This document shows, in pieces, positions 26,813 to 37,303 of a DNA stretch of 64,000 bases; within the stretch, counting starts at the first letter, position 1, and the number at the start of each line of letters is the position of its first letter. The DNA is from Flagellimonas eckloniae (lineage in GTDB: Bacteria; Bacteroidota; Bacteroidia; Flavobacteriales; Flavobacteriaceae): NCBI RefSeq assembly GCF_001413955.1, contig NZ_LCTZ01000002.1:3699501-3763500 (forward strand), in the 5' to 3' direction. A model generated the notes under the pieces. It was not told the DNA's origin. It searched no databases and saw nothing but the letters and a program-made list of their open reading frames with translations. The translations under genes and the position numbers were made by a program.

Positions 26813-27430
26813 ATGTCTGGGTTAATAGGAAGAAAAATCGGTATGACCAGCATCTTCGACGAGAATGGAAAAAATATTCCATGTACCGTTATTGAAGCTG
26901 GACCATGCGTGATTACCCAAGTCAGAACCGAAGAGGTCGACGGGTACAGTGCCCTTCAGCTTGGTTTCGATGACAAGGCAGAAAAACGTGCAAACAAGGC
27001 CGAATTAGGCCATGCTAAAAAAGCAGGTGCTTCTCCTAAAAAGAAAGTCGTTGAGTTCCGGGATTTTGAAGGTGAATTTAAACTAGGAGATACTTTAAAT
27101 GTAGAGCTTTTCACAGAAGGAGAGTTTGTTGATGTTATTGGTACATCAAAAGGTAAAGGTTTTCAAGGTGTTGTGAAAAGACACGGCTTTGCCGGTGTTG
27201 GTCAAGCAACCCACGGTCAACACAACAGATTAAGAGCCCCTGGTTCTATTGGTGCTGCTTCGTATCCTGCTAGAGTTTTCAAAGGAATGAAAATGGCCGG
27301 TAGAATGGGTGGTGAGAGGGTAACAGTTCAAAACTTGAGAGTATTGAAAGTGGTTCCTGAGAAAAACCTTATCGTAGTGAAGGGTGCGGTTCCAGGCCAT
27401 AAGAATGCTTACGTAACAATTGAGAAGTAA
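26813..27430 (+). CDS. rplC: 50S ribosomal protein L3
   Basis: 205 residues from the ATG at 26813 ([12 protein letters not shown]). The longer frame back to 26696 runs through the leader hairpins and is rejected. L3 helps form the peptidyl-transferase region; the loop [12 protein letters not shown] is conserved. The stop overlaps the rplD start by one base (TAATG), so translation is coupled. Confidence 0.97.
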   Translation: MSGLIGRKIGMTSIFDENGKNIPCTVIEAGPCVITQVRTEEVDGYSALQLGFDDKAEKRANKAELGHAKKAGASPKKKVVEFRDFEGEFKLGDTLNVELFTEGEFVDVIGTSKGKGFQGVVKRHGFAGVGQATHGQHNRLRAPGSIGAASYPARVFKGMKMAGRMGGERVTVQNLRVLKVVPEKNLIVVKGAVPGHKNAYVTIEK

Positions 27431-28059
27431 TGAAGGTTGCAGTTTTAGATATTAAAGGAAAAGAAACAGGAAGAAAGGTTGACCTTTCTAAAGATGTTTT
27501 CGCTATAGAACCTAATGAGCATGCCATCTATTTAGATGTTAAGCAATATTTAGCGCACCAAAGACAAGGTACTCACAAGGCAAAGGAGAGAGCTGAGATT
27601 GCGGGTAGTACAAGAAAGATCAAGAAACAAAAGGGAACGGGTACTGCAAGAGCAGGTAGTATTAAATCTCCTATTTTTAGAGGTGGTGGTAGAATTTTTG
27701 GTCCAAGACCAAAAGATTACACCCAAAAATTGAACAAGAATGTTAAGCGTTTGGCTCGTAAATCAGCCTTAACATTGAAGTCAAAAGACAAAGCTTTGCT
27801 TGTTGTTGAGGATTTCAATTTTGAAGCTCCAAAAACCAAGGATTTTAAAGCATTTTTAGCCTCTCTTGGAATAGAAAATAAAAAGTCTCTTATAGTGTTG
27901 GGCGATTCAAATAATAATGTATATTTGTCGTCGCGCAATTTGGAGCGTTCCGAAGTTATAACTAGTTCAGAATTAAGTACTTACAAGATAGTTAACGCTG
28001 GAAATGTAGTATTGACCGAAAGTGCTTTGGAGGGAATAGAATCGAACCTAAAGAAATAA
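27430..28059 (+). CDS. rplD: 50S ribosomal protein L4
   Basis: 209 residues. L4 lines the exit tunnel through an extended loop; here the loop is recognisable as [10 protein letters not shown] followed by R-G-G-G-R-I-F-G-P. In gamma-proteobacteria L4 also represses its own operon by binding the S10 leader, so it is one candidate ligand for the leader before rplC. It overlaps rplC by one base and precedes rplW by 7. Confidence 0.96.
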   Translation: MKVAVLDIKGKETGRKVDLSKDVFAIEPNEHAIYLDVKQYLAHQRQGTHKAKERAEIAGSTRKIKKQKGTGTARAGSIKSPIFRGGGRIFGPRPKDYTQKLNKNVKRLARKSALTLKSKDKALLVVEDFNFEAPKTKDFKAFLASLGIENKKSLIVLGDSNNNVYLSSRNLERSEVITSSELSTYKIVNAGNVVLTESALEGIESNLKK

Positions 28060-28066
28060 GAAAATC

Positions 28067-28357
28067 ATGAGTGTGTTGATAAAACCAATCATTACGGAAA
28101 AAATGACCGCTGACAGCGAGCTTTTCAATCGTTATGGTTTCTACGTTGCTCCAACGGCCAACAAGCTTCAAATTAAGGAAGCTGTTGAGGCTACTTATGG
28201 TGTTTCTGTGGAAAAGGTAAGAACCATGAACTATGGTCCAAATCGTAAGAGTCGTTATACAAAAACAGGAATCCAACACGGAAAGACAAATGCTTTGAAG
28301 AAAGCAATTGTTGACGTAGCGGAAGGTGATATTATTGATTTTTACAGTAATCTATAA
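28067..28357 (+). CDS. rplW: 50S ribosomal protein L23
   Basis: 96 residues. L23 is at the tunnel exit and is the docking site for trigger factor and the signal recognition particle. The opening I-K-P-I-I-T-E-K-M and the V-E-K-V-R-T-M-N motif are characteristic. rplB follows after 9 bases. Confidence 0.95.
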   Translation: MSVLIKPIITEKMTADSELFNRYGFYVAPTANKLQIKEAVEATYGVSVEKVRTMNYGPNRKSRYTKTGIQHGKTNALKKAIVDVAEGDIIDFYSNL

Positions 28358-28366
28358 AGACGAGAA

Positions 28367-29191
28367 ATGTCAGTTAGAAAATTAAAACCGATAACCCCTG
28401 GACAGCGTTTTAGAGTAGTGAATGGATTTGACGCCATCACTACTGATAAGCCGGAGAAAAGCTTGCTTGCTCCGTTAAAAAAGTCAGGTGGTAGGAACAG
28501 TCAAGGAAAAATGACCATTCGCCATAGAGGTGGTGGGCATAAAAGAAGGTATCGTGTTATCGATTTCAAAAGAGATAAACAAGGAGTAGATGCTACTATT
28601 GTATCAATCCAGTACGATCCCAACAGAACTGCATTTATCGCTTTGATTGAATACAAAGATGGTGAAAAGAGATATGTGGTTGCCCAAAACGGAATGCAAG
28701 TAGGTCAGAAGATATCTTCTGGTTCAAAAGCTGCTCCAGAAATTGGAAATGCACTTCCATTAAGTGAAATTCCATTGGGTACTATTATTTCATGTATCGA
28801 ATTAAGACCCGGTCAAGGAGCTGTTATGGCAAGAAGTGCAGGTACATTTGCGCAATTAATGGCAAAGGACGGAAAGTTTGTTACCATTAAATTGCCATCT
28901 GGAGAAACTCGTATGATTTTAGCCAATTGTTTGGCTACTATTGGAGCTGTTTCCAATTCTGACCACCAATTGTTAGTATCTGGTAAAGCAGGTAGAAGCA
29001 GATGGTTGGGCAGAAGACCAAGAACTAGACCAGTAGCCATGAACCCTGTTGATCACCCAATGGGTGGTGGTGAAGGAAGGGCTTCTGGAGGTCATCCAAG
29101 ATCTAAGAACGGTATTCCAGCTAAAGGATTTAGAACACGTTCCAAGACTAAAGACACCAATAGATATATCATAGAACGTAGAAAGAAATAA
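28367..29191 (+). CDS. rplB: 50S ribosomal protein L2
   Basis: 274 residues. L2 stabilises 23S rRNA near the peptidyl-transferase centre and bridges the subunits. The [12 protein letters not shown] block near 50-60 and the C-terminal [13 protein letters not shown] with the essential His are intact. rpsS follows after 12 bases. Confidence 0.97.
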   Translation: MSVRKLKPITPGQRFRVVNGFDAITTDKPEKSLLAPLKKSGGRNSQGKMTIRHRGGGHKRRYRVIDFKRDKQGVDATIVSIQYDPNRTAFIALIEYKDGEKRYVVAQNGMQVGQKISSGSKAAPEIGNALPLSEIPLGTIISCIELRPGQGAVMARSAGTFAQLMAKDGKFVTIKLPSGETRMILANCLATIGAVSNSDHQLLVSGKAGRSRWLGRRPRTRPVAMNPVDHPMGGGEGRASGGHPRSKNGIPAKGFRTRSKTKDTNRYIIERRKK

Positions 29192-29203
29192 AAGAAAAAG
29201 TAA

Positions 29204-29482
29204 ATGGCACGTTCATTAAAAAAAGGACCTTACGTTCATCATAGTCTGGAAAAGAAAGTCCAGAACAATATAGATTCAGGTAAGAAATCGGTTATCAAAA
29301 CATGGTCTAGAGCCTCAATGATAACACCTGATTTCGTAGGACAAACCATAGCTGTGCACAACGGGAGACAATTTGTTCCTGTGTATGTAACAGAAAACAT
29401 GGTAGGTCACAAACTTGGAGAATTTTCACCTACACGATCTTTTAGAGGTCATGCAGGAGCTAAAAACAAAGGTAAAAAGTAA
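29204..29482 (+). CDS. rpsS: 30S ribosomal protein S19
   Basis: 92 residues, standard length. It opens [11 protein letters not shown] and ends with the conserved [10 protein letters not shown] and a basic tail. S19 lies in the 30S head with S13. rplV starts 8 bases after its stop. Confidence 0.96.
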   Translation: MARSLKKGPYVHHSLEKKVQNNIDSGKKSVIKTWSRASMITPDFVGQTIAVHNGRQFVPVYVTENMVGHKLGEFSPTRSFRGHAGAKNKGKK

Positions 29483-29489
29483 GTAAGCT

Positions 29490-29897
29490 ATGGGAGTTCG
29501 TAAAAGACAAATGGCCGAAAGGTTAAAAGAAGAGAAAAAGCAACTTGCTATAGCCAAGTTGAACAATTGCCCAACTTCTCCAAGAAAAATGCGTTTGGTC
29601 GCTGACTTGATTAGAGGAAAACAGGTAGAAATGGCACTTGCAATTTTGAGGTTCAATCCTAAAGAAGCTTCAAGAAAGATAGAGAAATTGTTACTTTCTG
29701 CAATTGCTAACTGGGAAGCTAAAAATGAAGAGGCTAGTATTGAAGATGCTGACCTTATCGTTAAAGAAATTCGAGTGGATGGGGGAACTATGTTGAAAAG
29801 ACTACGTCCTGCACCGCAAGGAAGAGCACATAGAATTAGAAAACGTTCCAACCATGTTACCATGATCTTGGAAGCTAATAACAACGTTCAAAGCTAG
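29490..29897 (+). CDS. rplV: 50S ribosomal protein L22
   Basis: 135 residues, slightly extended at the N-terminus ([13 protein letters not shown]) compared with the 110 residues of E. coli. The tunnel-lining beta hairpin includes [16 protein letters not shown], where macrolide-resistance changes occur; it looks normal. It binds all domains of 23S rRNA. Confidence 0.95.
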   Translation: MGVRKRQMAERLKEEKKQLAIAKLNNCPTSPRKMRLVADLIRGKQVEMALAILRFNPKEASRKIEKLLLSAIANWEAKNEEASIEDADLIVKEIRVDGGTMLKRLRPAPQGRAHRIRKRSNHVTMILEANNNVQS

Positions 29898-29905
29898 AGT
29901 ATAAT

Positions 29906-30622
29906 ATGGGACAAAAGACCAATCCGATAGGAAATCGCTTAGGAATAATCAGAGGATGGGAATCCAACTGGTACGGCGGTAACGATTACGGCGATAAGCT
30001 GGCTGAGGATGATAAAATAAGAAAATATATCCACGCACGTTTGGCAAAAGCCAGTGTGTCTAGGGTAATTATTGAGAGAACCTTAAAATTGATCACTATT
30101 ACCATTACTACGGCTAGACCTGGTATTATCATTGGTAAAGGTGGACAGGAGGTTGATAAACTTAAGGAAGAACTTAAGAAAATCACCAACAAAGAGGTTC
30201 AAATCAATATTCATGAGATAAAGAGACCTGAGCTTGATGCCAATTTGGTTGCTGCAAGTGTTGCAAGACAAATTGAAAGTAGAATTTCTTACAGAAGGGC
30301 TATTAAAATGGCTGTTGCGGCTGCAATCCGTATGAACGCGGAAGGTATCAAAATTCAGATTTCTGGACGTTTGAACGGTGCTGAAATGGCGCGTTCTGAG
30401 TCTTATAAGGAAGGAAGGATTCCATTATCAACTTTCCGTGCAGATGTAGATTATGCTTTACATGAAGCGCATACTACATATGGAAGACTGGGAATCAAGG
30501 TTTGGATTATGAAGGGTGAGGTTTATGGTAAGAGAGAGCTTTCCCCATTAGTAGGATTGTCCAAAGGTCAAGGAAAAGGCGACAAACGAGATGGTAAGAA
30601 GCCACAACGTCGTAGAAAGTAA
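29906..30622 (+). CDS. rpsC: 30S ribosomal protein S3
   Basis: 238 residues. It starts [13 protein letters not shown], has the KH-type loop [11 protein letters not shown], and ends in a basic K-K-P-Q-R-R-R-K tail. S3 forms the mRNA entry pore of the 30S subunit with S4 and S5. rplP follows after 20 bases. Confidence 0.96.
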   Translation: MGQKTNPIGNRLGIIRGWESNWYGGNDYGDKLAEDDKIRKYIHARLAKASVSRVIIERTLKLITITITTARPGIIIGKGGQEVDKLKEELKKITNKEVQINIHEIKRPELDANLVAASVARQIESRISYRRAIKMAVAAAIRMNAEGIKIQISGRLNGAEMARSESYKEGRIPLSTFRADVDYALHEAHTTYGRLGIKVWIMKGEVYGKRELSPLVGLSKGQGKGDKRDGKKPQRRRK

Positions 30623-30642
30623 TAAGATAAAGTAAAGGTAAA

Positions 30643-31062
30643 ATGTTACAGCCAAAAAGAACAAAATTTCGTAAAGCCCAGAAGGGGCGTATGAAAGGGA
30701 ATTCCCAAAGAGGACACCAACTTTCCAATGGAATGTTCGGTATAAAGTCTTTGGATTCACACTTCATTACTTCCCGTCAGATAGAGGCTGCACGTATTGC
30801 TGCGACAAGGTATATGAAAAGGCAAGGTCAGTTGTGGATCAAGATATTCCCAGACAAGCCTATCACAAAAAAGCCTCTTGAAGTACGTATGGGTAAAGGT
30901 AAAGGTGCTCCAGAATATTGGGTAGCCGTTGTTAAGCCTGGAAGAATCATGTTTGAGGTAGCTGGTGTCCCTATGGACATCGCAAAGGAAGCTTTGAGAC
31001 TTGCTGCGCAAAAACTGCCAGTGAAAACTAAGTTTATCGTAGCTAGGGATTATTCCGCTTAA
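30643..31062 (+). CDS. rplP: 50S ribosomal protein L16
   Basis: 139 residues, normal length. The pattern [16 protein letters not shown] at the N-terminus and M-G-K-G-K-G in the middle identify L16, which helps position tRNA in the A site. rpmC follows after 19 bases. Confidence 0.96.
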   Translation: MLQPKRTKFRKAQKGRMKGNSQRGHQLSNGMFGIKSLDSHFITSRQIEAARIAATRYMKRQGQLWIKIFPDKPITKKPLEVRMGKGKGAPEYWVAVVKPGRIMFEVAGVPMDIAKEALRLAAQKLPVKTKFIVARDYSA

Positions 31063-31081
31063 TTTTTAATTGGGAAGAAAG

Positions 31082-31273
31082 ATGAAACAAGCAGAAATAA
31101 AAGAACTTTCAATTGAAGAGTTAAAGGAAAGGTTGACTGAGTTTAAAAAGCAACATGCAGATTTGAAAATTGCACACTCGGTTACACCATTGGAGAATCC
31201 TTTGCAGATTAGAAAAACAAGAAGGACGGTGGCAAGACTTGCAACAGAATTAACAAAAAGGGAATTACAATAA
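31082..31273 (+). CDS. rpmC: 50S ribosomal protein L29
   Basis: 63 residues from the ATG at 31082 ([10 protein letters not shown]). A TTG twelve bases upstream would extend it by four residues but L29 normally begins as chosen. The two-helix protein sits near the tunnel exit with L23. The R-K-T-R-R-T-V-A-R motif is typical. Confidence 0.94.
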   Translation: MKQAEIKELSIEELKERLTEFKKQHADLKIAHSVTPLENPLQIRKTRRTVARLATELTKRELQ

Positions 31274-31286
31274 TTGGTTCTGCCTT

Positions 31287-31547
31287 ATGGAAGAAAAAAG
31301 AAATTTAAGAAAAGAGAGAATAGGGGTTGTTACCAGCAACAAAATGGAGAAATCTATTGTGGTTGCCGAGGTAAAGCGAGTTAAGCACCCTATGTACGGT
31401 AAGTTCGTTTTAAAGACCAAGAAGTATGTTGCCCATGACGAAAAGAATGATTGCAAAGAAGGCGATACTGTGAAAATAATGGAAACCAGACCATTGAGTA
31501 AGACTAAATGTTGGAGACTGGTTGAAATCCTTGAAAGAGCTAAATAA
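31287..31547 (+). CDS. rpsQ: 30S ribosomal protein S17
   Basis: 86 residues. It has [19 protein letters not shown] and the OB-fold motif [11 protein letters not shown] primary 16S rRNA-binding protein. Only 2 bases separate its stop from rplN. Confidence 0.95.
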   Translation: MEEKRNLRKERIGVVTSNKMEKSIVVAEVKRVKHPMYGKFVLKTKKYVAHDEKNDCKEGDTVKIMETRPLSKTKCWRLVEILERAK

Positions 31548-31549
31548 TT

Positions 31550-31918
31550 ATGTTACAGCAAGAATCTAGATTAAAGGTTGCGGACAATACAGGTGCAAAA
31601 GAAGTTTTGACCATCCGCGTACTTGGAGGAACAAAAAGAAGATATGCTTCATTAGGTGATAAGATTGTAGTTACCGTTAAGGAAGCTGCTCCCAATGGAA
31701 CAGTAAAAAAAGGTTCTGTTTCTACAGCTGTTGTGGTTAGAACAAAGAAGGAAGTAAGAAGACCAGATGGTTCTTATATCCGTTTTGATGACAACGCTTG
31801 TGTTTTGCTGAATCCGACAGGAGAAATGAGAGGAACTAGGGTTTTTGGACCAGTTGCCAGAGAGCTTAGGGACAAACAGTTCATGAAGATTGTTTCACTA
31901 GCTCCAGAGGTGCTTTAA
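31550..31918 (+). CDS. rplN: 50S ribosomal protein L14
   Basis: 122 residues, exactly the standard length. It opens [16 protein letters not shown] and contains [14 protein letters not shown]14 forms an intersubunit bridge and is the target of RsfS silencing factor. rplX follows after 16 bases. Confidence 0.97.
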   Translation: MLQQESRLKVADNTGAKEVLTIRVLGGTKRRYASLGDKIVVTVKEAAPNGTVKKGSVSTAVVVRTKKEVRRPDGSYIRFDDNACVLLNPTGEMRGTRVFGPVARELRDKQFMKIVSLAPEVL

Positions 31919-31934
31919 AAGAAATTTCAGAAAG

Positions 31935-32246
31935 ATGAAGTTGAAAATAAAAACAGGGGATACGGTAAAAGTCATTGCGGGAGACCACAAAGGCACTGAG
32001 GGAAAAATACTTCAGGTTGACCGTGAAAAAAACAAGGCTATCGTGGAAGGTGTAAATACCGTTTCAAAACATGAGAAGCCAAGTGCTCAAAACCCTCAGG
32101 GAGGAATTGTAAAAAAGGAAGCCCCAATACATATTTCCAATCTATCGTTGATCGATCCAAAATCTGGTGAGACTACACGTGTAGGATATGAAGTAAGGGA
32201 TGGAAAGAAAGTTAGGCTTGCCAAAAAATCCAATGAAGTAATTTAG
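31935..32246 (+). CDS. rplX: 50S ribosomal protein L24
   Basis: 103 residues with a KOW motif ([18 protein letters not shown]) and V-N-T-V-S-K-H. L24 starts assembly of the 50S subunit. rplE follows after 2 bases. Confidence 0.96.
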   Translation: MKLKIKTGDTVKVIAGDHKGTEGKILQVDREKNKAIVEGVNTVSKHEKPSAQNPQGGIVKKEAPIHISNLSLIDPKSGETTRVGYEVRDGKKVRLAKKSNEVI

Positions 32247-32248
32247 TT

Positions 32249-32800
32249 ATGAGTTACATTCCAAGATTAAAAACAGAATATAAAGAGCGTGTTGTTAAAG
32301 CACTATCTGACGAGTTTGGTTACAAAAATGTAATGCAAGTTCCTAAATTGGAAAAGATTGTAGTAAGCCGTGGAGTGGGAGCTGCAGTATCTGACAAGAA
32401 ATTGATTGACCATGCTGTTGATGAATTGACCAATATTACTGGTCAAAAAGCAGTGTCTACGCTTTCTAAAAAGGATGTGGCTACCTTCAAATTGAGAAAA
32501 GGAATGCCAATTGGTGCCAAAGTAACCCTTAGAGGTGAAAGAATGTATGAGTTTTTAGATAGATTGATTACATCTGCGCTACCTAGGGTACGAGATTTTC
32601 AAGGCATAAAGGCTACTGGTTTTGACGGAAGAGGAAATTATAGCTTGGGTGTTACTGAGCAGATTATTTTTCCAGAGATCAATATCGATAAAATAAACAG
32701 AATTAACGGAATGGATATCACATTTGTTACTTCTGCCAGTACAGATAAAGAAGCAAAATCATTGTTAACCGAAATGGGATTACCCTTTAAAAAGAACTAG
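32249..32800 (+). CDS. rplE: 50S ribosomal protein L5
   Basis: 183 residues. L5 binds 5S rRNA in the central protuberance. [13 protein letters not shown] and [18 protein letters not shown] are characteristic. One base separates it from rpsN. Confidence 0.96.
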   Translation: MSYIPRLKTEYKERVVKALSDEFGYKNVMQVPKLEKIVVSRGVGAAVSDKKLIDHAVDELTNITGQKAVSTLSKKDVATFKLRKGMPIGAKVTLRGERMYEFLDRLITSALPRVRDFQGIKATGFDGRGNYSLGVTEQIIFPEINIDKINRINGMDITFVTSASTDKEAKSLLTEMGLPFKKN

Positions 32801-32801
32801 T

Positions 32802-33071
32802 ATGGCTAAGGAATCAATGAAAGCCCGTGAGGTAAAAAGGGCAAAAACGGTAGCAAAATATGCTGAAAAGAGAAAAGCTTTAAAAGAAGCTGGTGATTAT
32901 GAGGCTTTACAAAAGCTTCCTAAAAATGCGTCTCCAGTTCGTATGCGAAATCGTTGCAAATTAACAGGTAGACCAAGAGGGTATATGAGAACATTTGGTA
33001 TATCTAGGGTAACTTTTAGGGAGATGGCCAATCAAGGTTTGATACCGGGAGTTAAAAAAGCAAGTTGGTAA
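32802..33071 (+). CDS. rpsN: 30S ribosomal protein S14, zinc-free form
   Basis: 89 residues. The C-terminal half [15 protein letters not shown] has only one Cys, so the zinc ribbon of the C+ form is absent; the length also fits the long zinc-independent type. S14 completes the 30S head. rpsH follows after 17 bases. Confidence 0.95.
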   Translation: MAKESMKAREVKRAKTVAKYAEKRKALKEAGDYEALQKLPKNASPVRMRNRCKLTGRPRGYMRTFGISRVTFREMANQGLIPGVKKASW

Positions 33072-33088
33072 TTAGATAAAGAAAAGAA

Positions 33089-33487
33089 ATGCTTACAGAT
33101 CCAATTTCAGATTATTTGACCAGAATTAGAAATGCCAGTAGCGCAGGTCATAGGGTAGTGGATATTCCTGCTTCCAATCTAAAAAGACAGATTACCAAAA
33201 TATTGTTCGATCAAGGATATATTTTGAGCTACAAGTTCGAGGATAACAAAGTTCAGGGAAACATAAAAATTGCCTTGAAGTATGATAAGTTTACGAAAGA
33301 ACCTGTGATAAAAAAATTGCAGAGGGTAAGTAAGCCTGGACTTCGTAAATATGCAGGTTCAGAGGAGCTTCCAAGAGTTCTTAACGGATTGGGCGTTGCT
33401 ATAGTTTCAACATCCCATGGTGTTATGACAAGCAAACAAGCAAAGCAAGATAACGTAGGTGGCGAAGTATTGTGCTACGTTTATTAA
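33089..33487 (+). CDS. rpsH: 30S ribosomal protein S8
   Basis: 132 residues. It opens M-L-T-D-P-I-S-D-Y-L-T-R-I-R-N-A and ends with G-G-E-V-L-C-Y-V-Y. S8 binds the central domain of 16S rRNA; in E. coli it represses the spc operon by binding near rplE, and no matching structure is obvious here. rplF follows after 19 bases. Confidence 0.96.
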   Translation: MLTDPISDYLTRIRNASSAGHRVVDIPASNLKRQITKILFDQGYILSYKFEDNKVQGNIKIALKYDKFTKEPVIKKLQRVSKPGLRKYAGSEELPRVLNGLGVAIVSTSHGVMTSKQAKQDNVGGEVLCYVY

Positions 33488-33506
33488 TTGACTAAAGAGA
33501 AAAAAG

Positions 33507-34049
33507 ATGTCTAGAATAGGTAACAATCCAATTACAATTCCAGAAGGTGTCACTGTAGAGGTGAACGAGAATGTAGTTACCGTTAAAGGTAAGTTGGGGG
33601 AGCTTTCCCAAGAATTTTCAGGAGTTGCAATAAAGGTTGAAGATGGAAGTGCTCATATTGCAAGACCTTCTGATTCTAAAGAACACAAAGCAAAGCATGG
33701 ACTATATCGTTCCTTGGTATCTAATATGATAGAAGGAGTTGCTAAGGGATGGACCAAGGAATTGGAACTGGTAGGTGTAGGATATAGAGCAAGTAACCAA
33801 GGACAAAAATTGGATTTGGCTCTAGGTTTTTCACACAATATTGTACTGAATGTTGCTCCAGAAGTAAAGATTGAGACTATTTCCGAAAAAGGTAAAAACC
33901 CAATCGTAAAATTAATGTCTCATGACAAACAATTGGTAGGTCAGGTAGCAGCCAAGATAAGGGCATTCCGTAAGCCGGAGCCTTACAAAGGAAAAGGAAT
34001 TAAGTTCGTAGGAGAACAATTAAGAAGAAAAGCAGGTAAATCAGCATAA
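33507..34049 (+). CDS. rplF: 50S ribosomal protein L6
   Basis: 180 residues. Two homologous domains are visible, with G-V-G-Y-R-A and a C-terminal [12 protein letters not shown]6 lies near the factor-binding site. rplR follows after 11 bases. Confidence 0.97.
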   Translation: MSRIGNNPITIPEGVTVEVNENVVTVKGKLGELSQEFSGVAIKVEDGSAHIARPSDSKEHKAKHGLYRSLVSNMIEGVAKGWTKELELVGVGYRASNQGQKLDLALGFSHNIVLNVAPEVKIETISEKGKNPIVKLMSHDKQLVGQVAAKIRAFRKPEPYKGKGIKFVGEQLRRKAGKSA

Positions 34050-34060
34050 TTAGTAGCACT

Positions 34061-34414
34061 ATGGGATTATCTAAGACAGAAAGAAAATTACGAATCAGAA
34101 GAAGAATACGAAAAGTGTCTTCTGGTACTGAAGCACGACCAAGGTTGTCTGTTTTCAGAAGTAATAAAGAGATATACGCTCAATTGATTGATGACAACAA
34201 AGGAGTTACTTTGGCTGCTGCATCATCAAGAGATAAAGGAGTAGAAGTGAAAGGAACTAAAACCGAAGTTGCCACCCAAGTTGGAAAAGCAATTGCAGAG
34301 AAGGCAATTAAGCTTGGTGTTGAAACTGTAGCTTTTGATAGAGGTGGAAATCTTTATCACGGTAGAGTTAAATCATTGGCCGAAGGCGCAAGGGAAGCAG
34401 GACTAAAATTCTAA
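34061..34414 (+). CDS. rplR: 50S ribosomal protein L18
   Basis: 117 residues with a basic N-terminus ([11 protein letters not shown]) and the C-terminal [11 protein letters not shown] motif. It binds 5S rRNA together with L5. rpsE follows after 7 bases. Confidence 0.96.
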   Translation: MGLSKTERKLRIRRRIRKVSSGTEARPRLSVFRSNKEIYAQLIDDNKGVTLAAASSRDKGVEVKGTKTEVATQVGKAIAEKAIKLGVETVAFDRGGNLYHGRVKSLAEGAREAGLKF

Positions 34415-34421
34415 TAAGACT

Positions 34422-34946
34422 ATGTACCAGAAATACAAAAACGTAGAAACAGTTAAGCCAGGTGGACTGGAGTTGAAAGATCGTTTGGTTGGTGTCCAAA
34501 GGGTTACCAAGGTTACCAAAGGTGGTAGAGCATTCGGTTTTTCGGCAATAGTTGTTGTTGGTGATGAGAATGGTGTGGTAGGACATGGTTTAGGAAAATC
34601 TAAAGAAGTTGCTACTGCTATTGCCAAGGCTATTGAAGACGCCAAAAAGAATTTGATAAGAATTCCTTTGAACAAAGGCACACTTCCCCATGAGCAGAAA
34701 GGAAAGTTTGGTGGCGCACGAGTATATATTCAGCCAGCATCTCATGGTACGGGAGTTATTGCAGGTGGTGCGGTTAGAGCAGTATTGGAAGCAGTGGGGG
34801 TACAGGATGTACTATCAAAATCACAAGGTTCTTCCAATCCGCATAATGTTGTTAAGGCGACTTTTGATGCGCTTTTACAATTGAGGGGAGCACAAACTGT
34901 AGCCAATCAAAGAGGTATTTCTTTGGAAAAAGTCTTTAAGGGATAA
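34422..34946 (+). CDS. rpsE: 30S ribosomal protein S5
   Basis: 174 residues. It has the double-stranded RNA-binding motif ([11 protein letters not shown], loop with the Gly-rich turn) and the C-terminal [12 protein letters not shown]5 takes part in translational accuracy; the spectinomycin loop appears unaltered. rpmD follows after 13 bases. Confidence 0.96.
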   Translation: MYQKYKNVETVKPGGLELKDRLVGVQRVTKVTKGGRAFGFSAIVVVGDENGVVGHGLGKSKEVATAIAKAIEDAKKNLIRIPLNKGTLPHEQKGKFGGARVYIQPASHGTGVIAGGAVRAVLEAVGVQDVLSKSQGSSNPHNVVKATFDALLQLRGAQTVANQRGISLEKVFKG

Positions 34947-34959
34947 ATAAGAGGATATT

Positions 34960-35139
34960 ATGTCAAAGATTAAGGTTAAACAAGTAAAGAGCGCCATCAA
35001 GAGGACTCAAAACCAGAAAAGGACTTTAGAAGCCCTTGGTTTGCGCAAGATTGGGCATGTTGTTGAACACGATGCAACGCCTAATATCCTTGGAATGATT
35101 AATAAGGTAAAACACTTGGTTTCCACAGAGGAAGCTTAA
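34960..35139 (+). CDS. rpmD: 50S ribosomal protein L30
   Basis: 59 residues, read from the ATG at 34960 to the TAA at 35137-35139. The opening M-S-K-I-K-V-K-Q-V-K-S-A-I and the middle L-G-L-R-K-I-G-H-V-V-E identify L30, and it stands at its usual place between rpsE and rplO. It is too short for many gene callers. Confidence 0.95.
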   Translation: MSKIKVKQVKSAIKRTQNQKRTLEALGLRKIGHVVEHDATPNILGMINKVKHLVSTEEA

Positions 35140-35152
35140 AATATAAGGGTAC

Positions 35153-35605
35153 ATGGATTTACATAATCTTAAACCAGCAGAAGGCGCTGTTAACAGAGAT
35201 GGAAAACGCTTAGGAAGAGGTCAAGCTTCTGGTAAAGGCGGAACTGCCGCAAGAGGTCATAAAGGTGCAAAGTCTAGGTCCGGATATTCCAAAAAGATTG
35301 GTTTTGAAGGTGGACAAATGCCTTTGCAACGTCGTGTTCCTAAATTTGGTTTTAAGAACATCAACAGAAAAGAATATCAAGGAATCAATTTGGGCAAATT
35401 GCAAGAATTGGTTGACAATGGAACTCTTAAAAAAGAAGTTACGTTGGATATTCTTGTTGAGAACAGATTGGCTGGCAAGAATGATTTGGTGAAAATTTTG
35501 GGAGATGGTGAATTAAAAGCACCTTTGAAAATTTCAGTACATAAATTTACTGCTTCTGCTAAAGCAGCGATTGAGGCCGCAGGAGGAGAGGCAATAAGTT
35601 TATAA
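35153..35605 (+). CDS. rplO: 50S ribosomal protein L15
   Basis: 150 residues. It opens M-D-L-H-N-L-K-P-A-E-G-A and has the Gly-rich G-R-G-Q-A-S-G-K-G-G-T-A-A-R-G-H-K-G and G-F-E-G-G-Q-M-P-L-Q-R-R. A late-assembly 50S protein. secY follows after 12 bases. Confidence 0.96.
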   Translation: MDLHNLKPAEGAVNRDGKRLGRGQASGKGGTAARGHKGAKSRSGYSKKIGFEGGQMPLQRRVPKFGFKNINRKEYQGINLGKLQELVDNGTLKKEVTLDILVENRLAGKNDLVKILGDGELKAPLKISVHKFTASAKAAIEAAGGEAISL

Positions 35606-35617
35606 GTAAAATAAGGC

Positions 35618-36961
35618 ATGAAGAAATTTATTGAGACCATATCAAATATTTGGAAGATAGAAGAACTAAGACAACGAATTCTTGTTACCCTTGGTTTGCT
35701 TATAGTGTATCGTTTTGGTGCCCAAGTTGTCCTTCCAGGTATTGATACTTCCCAACTAGCGCAATTAAACAGTGCAGCTGGAGAGGGAATACTTGGCTTG
35801 CTTAATGCTTTTACAGGTGGAGCTTTTGCAAATGCTTCTGTATTTGCTTTGGGAATCATGCCATATATTTCTGCTTCTATTGTGGTGCAGTTGATGGGAA
35901 TTGCAATTCCTTATCTACAAAAGCTACAGAAGGAAGGAGAAAGCGGTAGAAAAACTATCAACCAGATTACAAGATGGTTGACCATTGCAATCTGTATCGT
36001 TCAAGCCCCTGCTTATTTATTTGGTTTGGGTGCTCTTGGAGTTCCAGATAGCGCTTTTGTATTGGGAAAAGGTGCTGATTTCATTATTCCTGCCGTGATT
36101 ATATTGGTTACCGGATGTGTATTTGCAATGTGGTTGGGAGAAAAGATTACGGATAAAGGAATCGGTAATGGTATTTCTTTGTTGATCATGATTGGTATTA
36201 TAGCCACAATGCCTCAGTCTTTTGTTCAAGAATTTATTTCAAGAACAACTAACAATACTGGAGGTATTATGTTTATCCTTATTGAAGTTATTATTTGGTT
36301 CTTGGTAATATTGGCCAGTGTACTATTGGTAATGGCGGTAAGGCAGATTCCAGTTCAGTATGCACGAAGAACTGCATCTGGTGGTTATGAGAAAAACATT
36401 ATGGGATCCAGACAATATATTCCATTAAAGTTGAATGCGTCTGGGGTAATGCCTATCATTTTTGCACAAGCAATTATGTTTGCGCCAAGTTTATTGGGTA
36501 AAACCTTTAATAATACAGCAGCGGGTCAGTGGATGGAGGTACAGTTTGCAGATATCTTCGGATTGGCTTACAATATATTGTTTGCTGTATTGATTATCAT
36601 ATTTACCTATTTCTATACGGCTATTACAGTTCCTACGAACAAAATGGCCGATGATTTAAAAAGAAGTGGAGGATTCATTCCTGGAATTAGACCAGGTAAG
36701 GAAACTGGGGATTTCTTGGACAAAATCATGTCATTGATAACCTTGCCAGGTTCTGTTTTCTTGGCACTATTGGCAGTTTTACCTGCTGTAGTTGTTAAGT
36801 TGATGGATGTGCAGGCAGGTTGGGCATTATTTTACGGAGGTACATCACTATTGATTATGGTGGGTGTTGCAATAGATACAGTACAACAGATAAATTCTTA
36901 TTTGTTGAACAGACATTATGATGGTTTGATGAAAACCGGTAAAAATAGAAAAGTAGCATAA
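35618..36961 (+). CDS. secY: Protein translocase subunit SecY
   Basis: 447 residues with ten hydrophobic helices. The plug region after helix 1 and the cytosolic loop R-R-T-A-S-G-G-Y near residue 250 are recognisable, as is P-G-I-R-P-G-K-E-T in the loop before helix 9. SecY forms the protein-conducting channel with SecE and SecG. As in other flavobacteria, adk and map are missing between secY and infA; infA follows after 3 bases. Confidence 0.97.
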   Translation: MKKFIETISNIWKIEELRQRILVTLGLLIVYRFGAQVVLPGIDTSQLAQLNSAAGEGILGLLNAFTGGAFANASVFALGIMPYISASIVVQLMGIAIPYLQKLQKEGESGRKTINQITRWLTIAICIVQAPAYLFGLGALGVPDSAFVLGKGADFIIPAVIILVTGCVFAMWLGEKITDKGIGNGISLLIMIGIIATMPQSFVQEFISRTTNNTGGIMFILIEVIIWFLVILASVLLVMAVRQIPVQYARRTASGGYEKNIMGSRQYIPLKLNASGVMPIIFAQAIMFAPSLLGKTFNNTAAGQWMEVQFADIFGLAYNILFAVLIIIFTYFYTAITVPTNKMADDLKRSGGFIPGIRPGKETGDFLDKIMSLITLPGSVFLALLAVLPAVVVKLMDVQAGWALFYGGTSLLIMVGVAIDTVQQINSYLLNRHYDGLMKTGKNRKVA

Positions 36962-36964
36962 TTT

Positions 36965-37180
36965 ATGGCAAAACAGCCAGCAATAGAACAGGACGGAACT
37001 ATAATTGAAGCATTGTCAAACGCAATGTTTAGAGTTGAATTAGAGAACGGTCATGTTGTTACGGCACATATTTCTGGGAAAATGCGGATGCATTATATAA
37101 AGTTACTTCCAGGAGACAAGGTGAAACTTGAAATGAGCCCATACGATTTAACAAAAGCAAGAATTACTTACAGATACTAA
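36965..37180 (+). CDS. infA: Translation initiation factor IF-1
   Basis: 71 residues, a single OB fold: [16 protein letters not shown], then [14 protein letters not shown] and the C-terminal [13 protein letters not shown]-1 blocks the A site during initiation. rpmJ follows after 4 bases. Confidence 0.96.
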   Translation: MAKQPAIEQDGTIIEALSNAMFRVELENGHVVTAHISGKMRMHYIKLLPGDKVKLEMSPYDLTKARITYRY

Positions 37181-37184
37181 TACG

Positions 37185-37301
37185 ATGAAAGTTAGAGCAT
37201 CAGTTAAGAAAAGAAGCGCCGACTGCAAGATAGTTCGCAGAAAAGGCAGATTATACGTAATCAACAAAAAGAATCCTAGATTTAAACAAAGACAAGGGTA
37301 A
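37185..37301 (+). CDS. rpmJ: 50S ribosomal protein L36, zinc-free form
   Basis: 38 residues, from the ATG at 37185 to the TAA at 37299-37301, between infA and rpsM as usual. It starts [10 protein letters not shown] and ends F-K-Q-R-Q-G. Only one Cys (residue 14) remains of the C-C-C-H zinc set, so this is the zinc-independent variant, matching the S14 type in this cluster. Confidence 0.95.
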   Translation: MKVRASVKKRSADCKIVRRKGRLYVINKKNPRFKQRQG

Positions 37302-37303
37302 TT

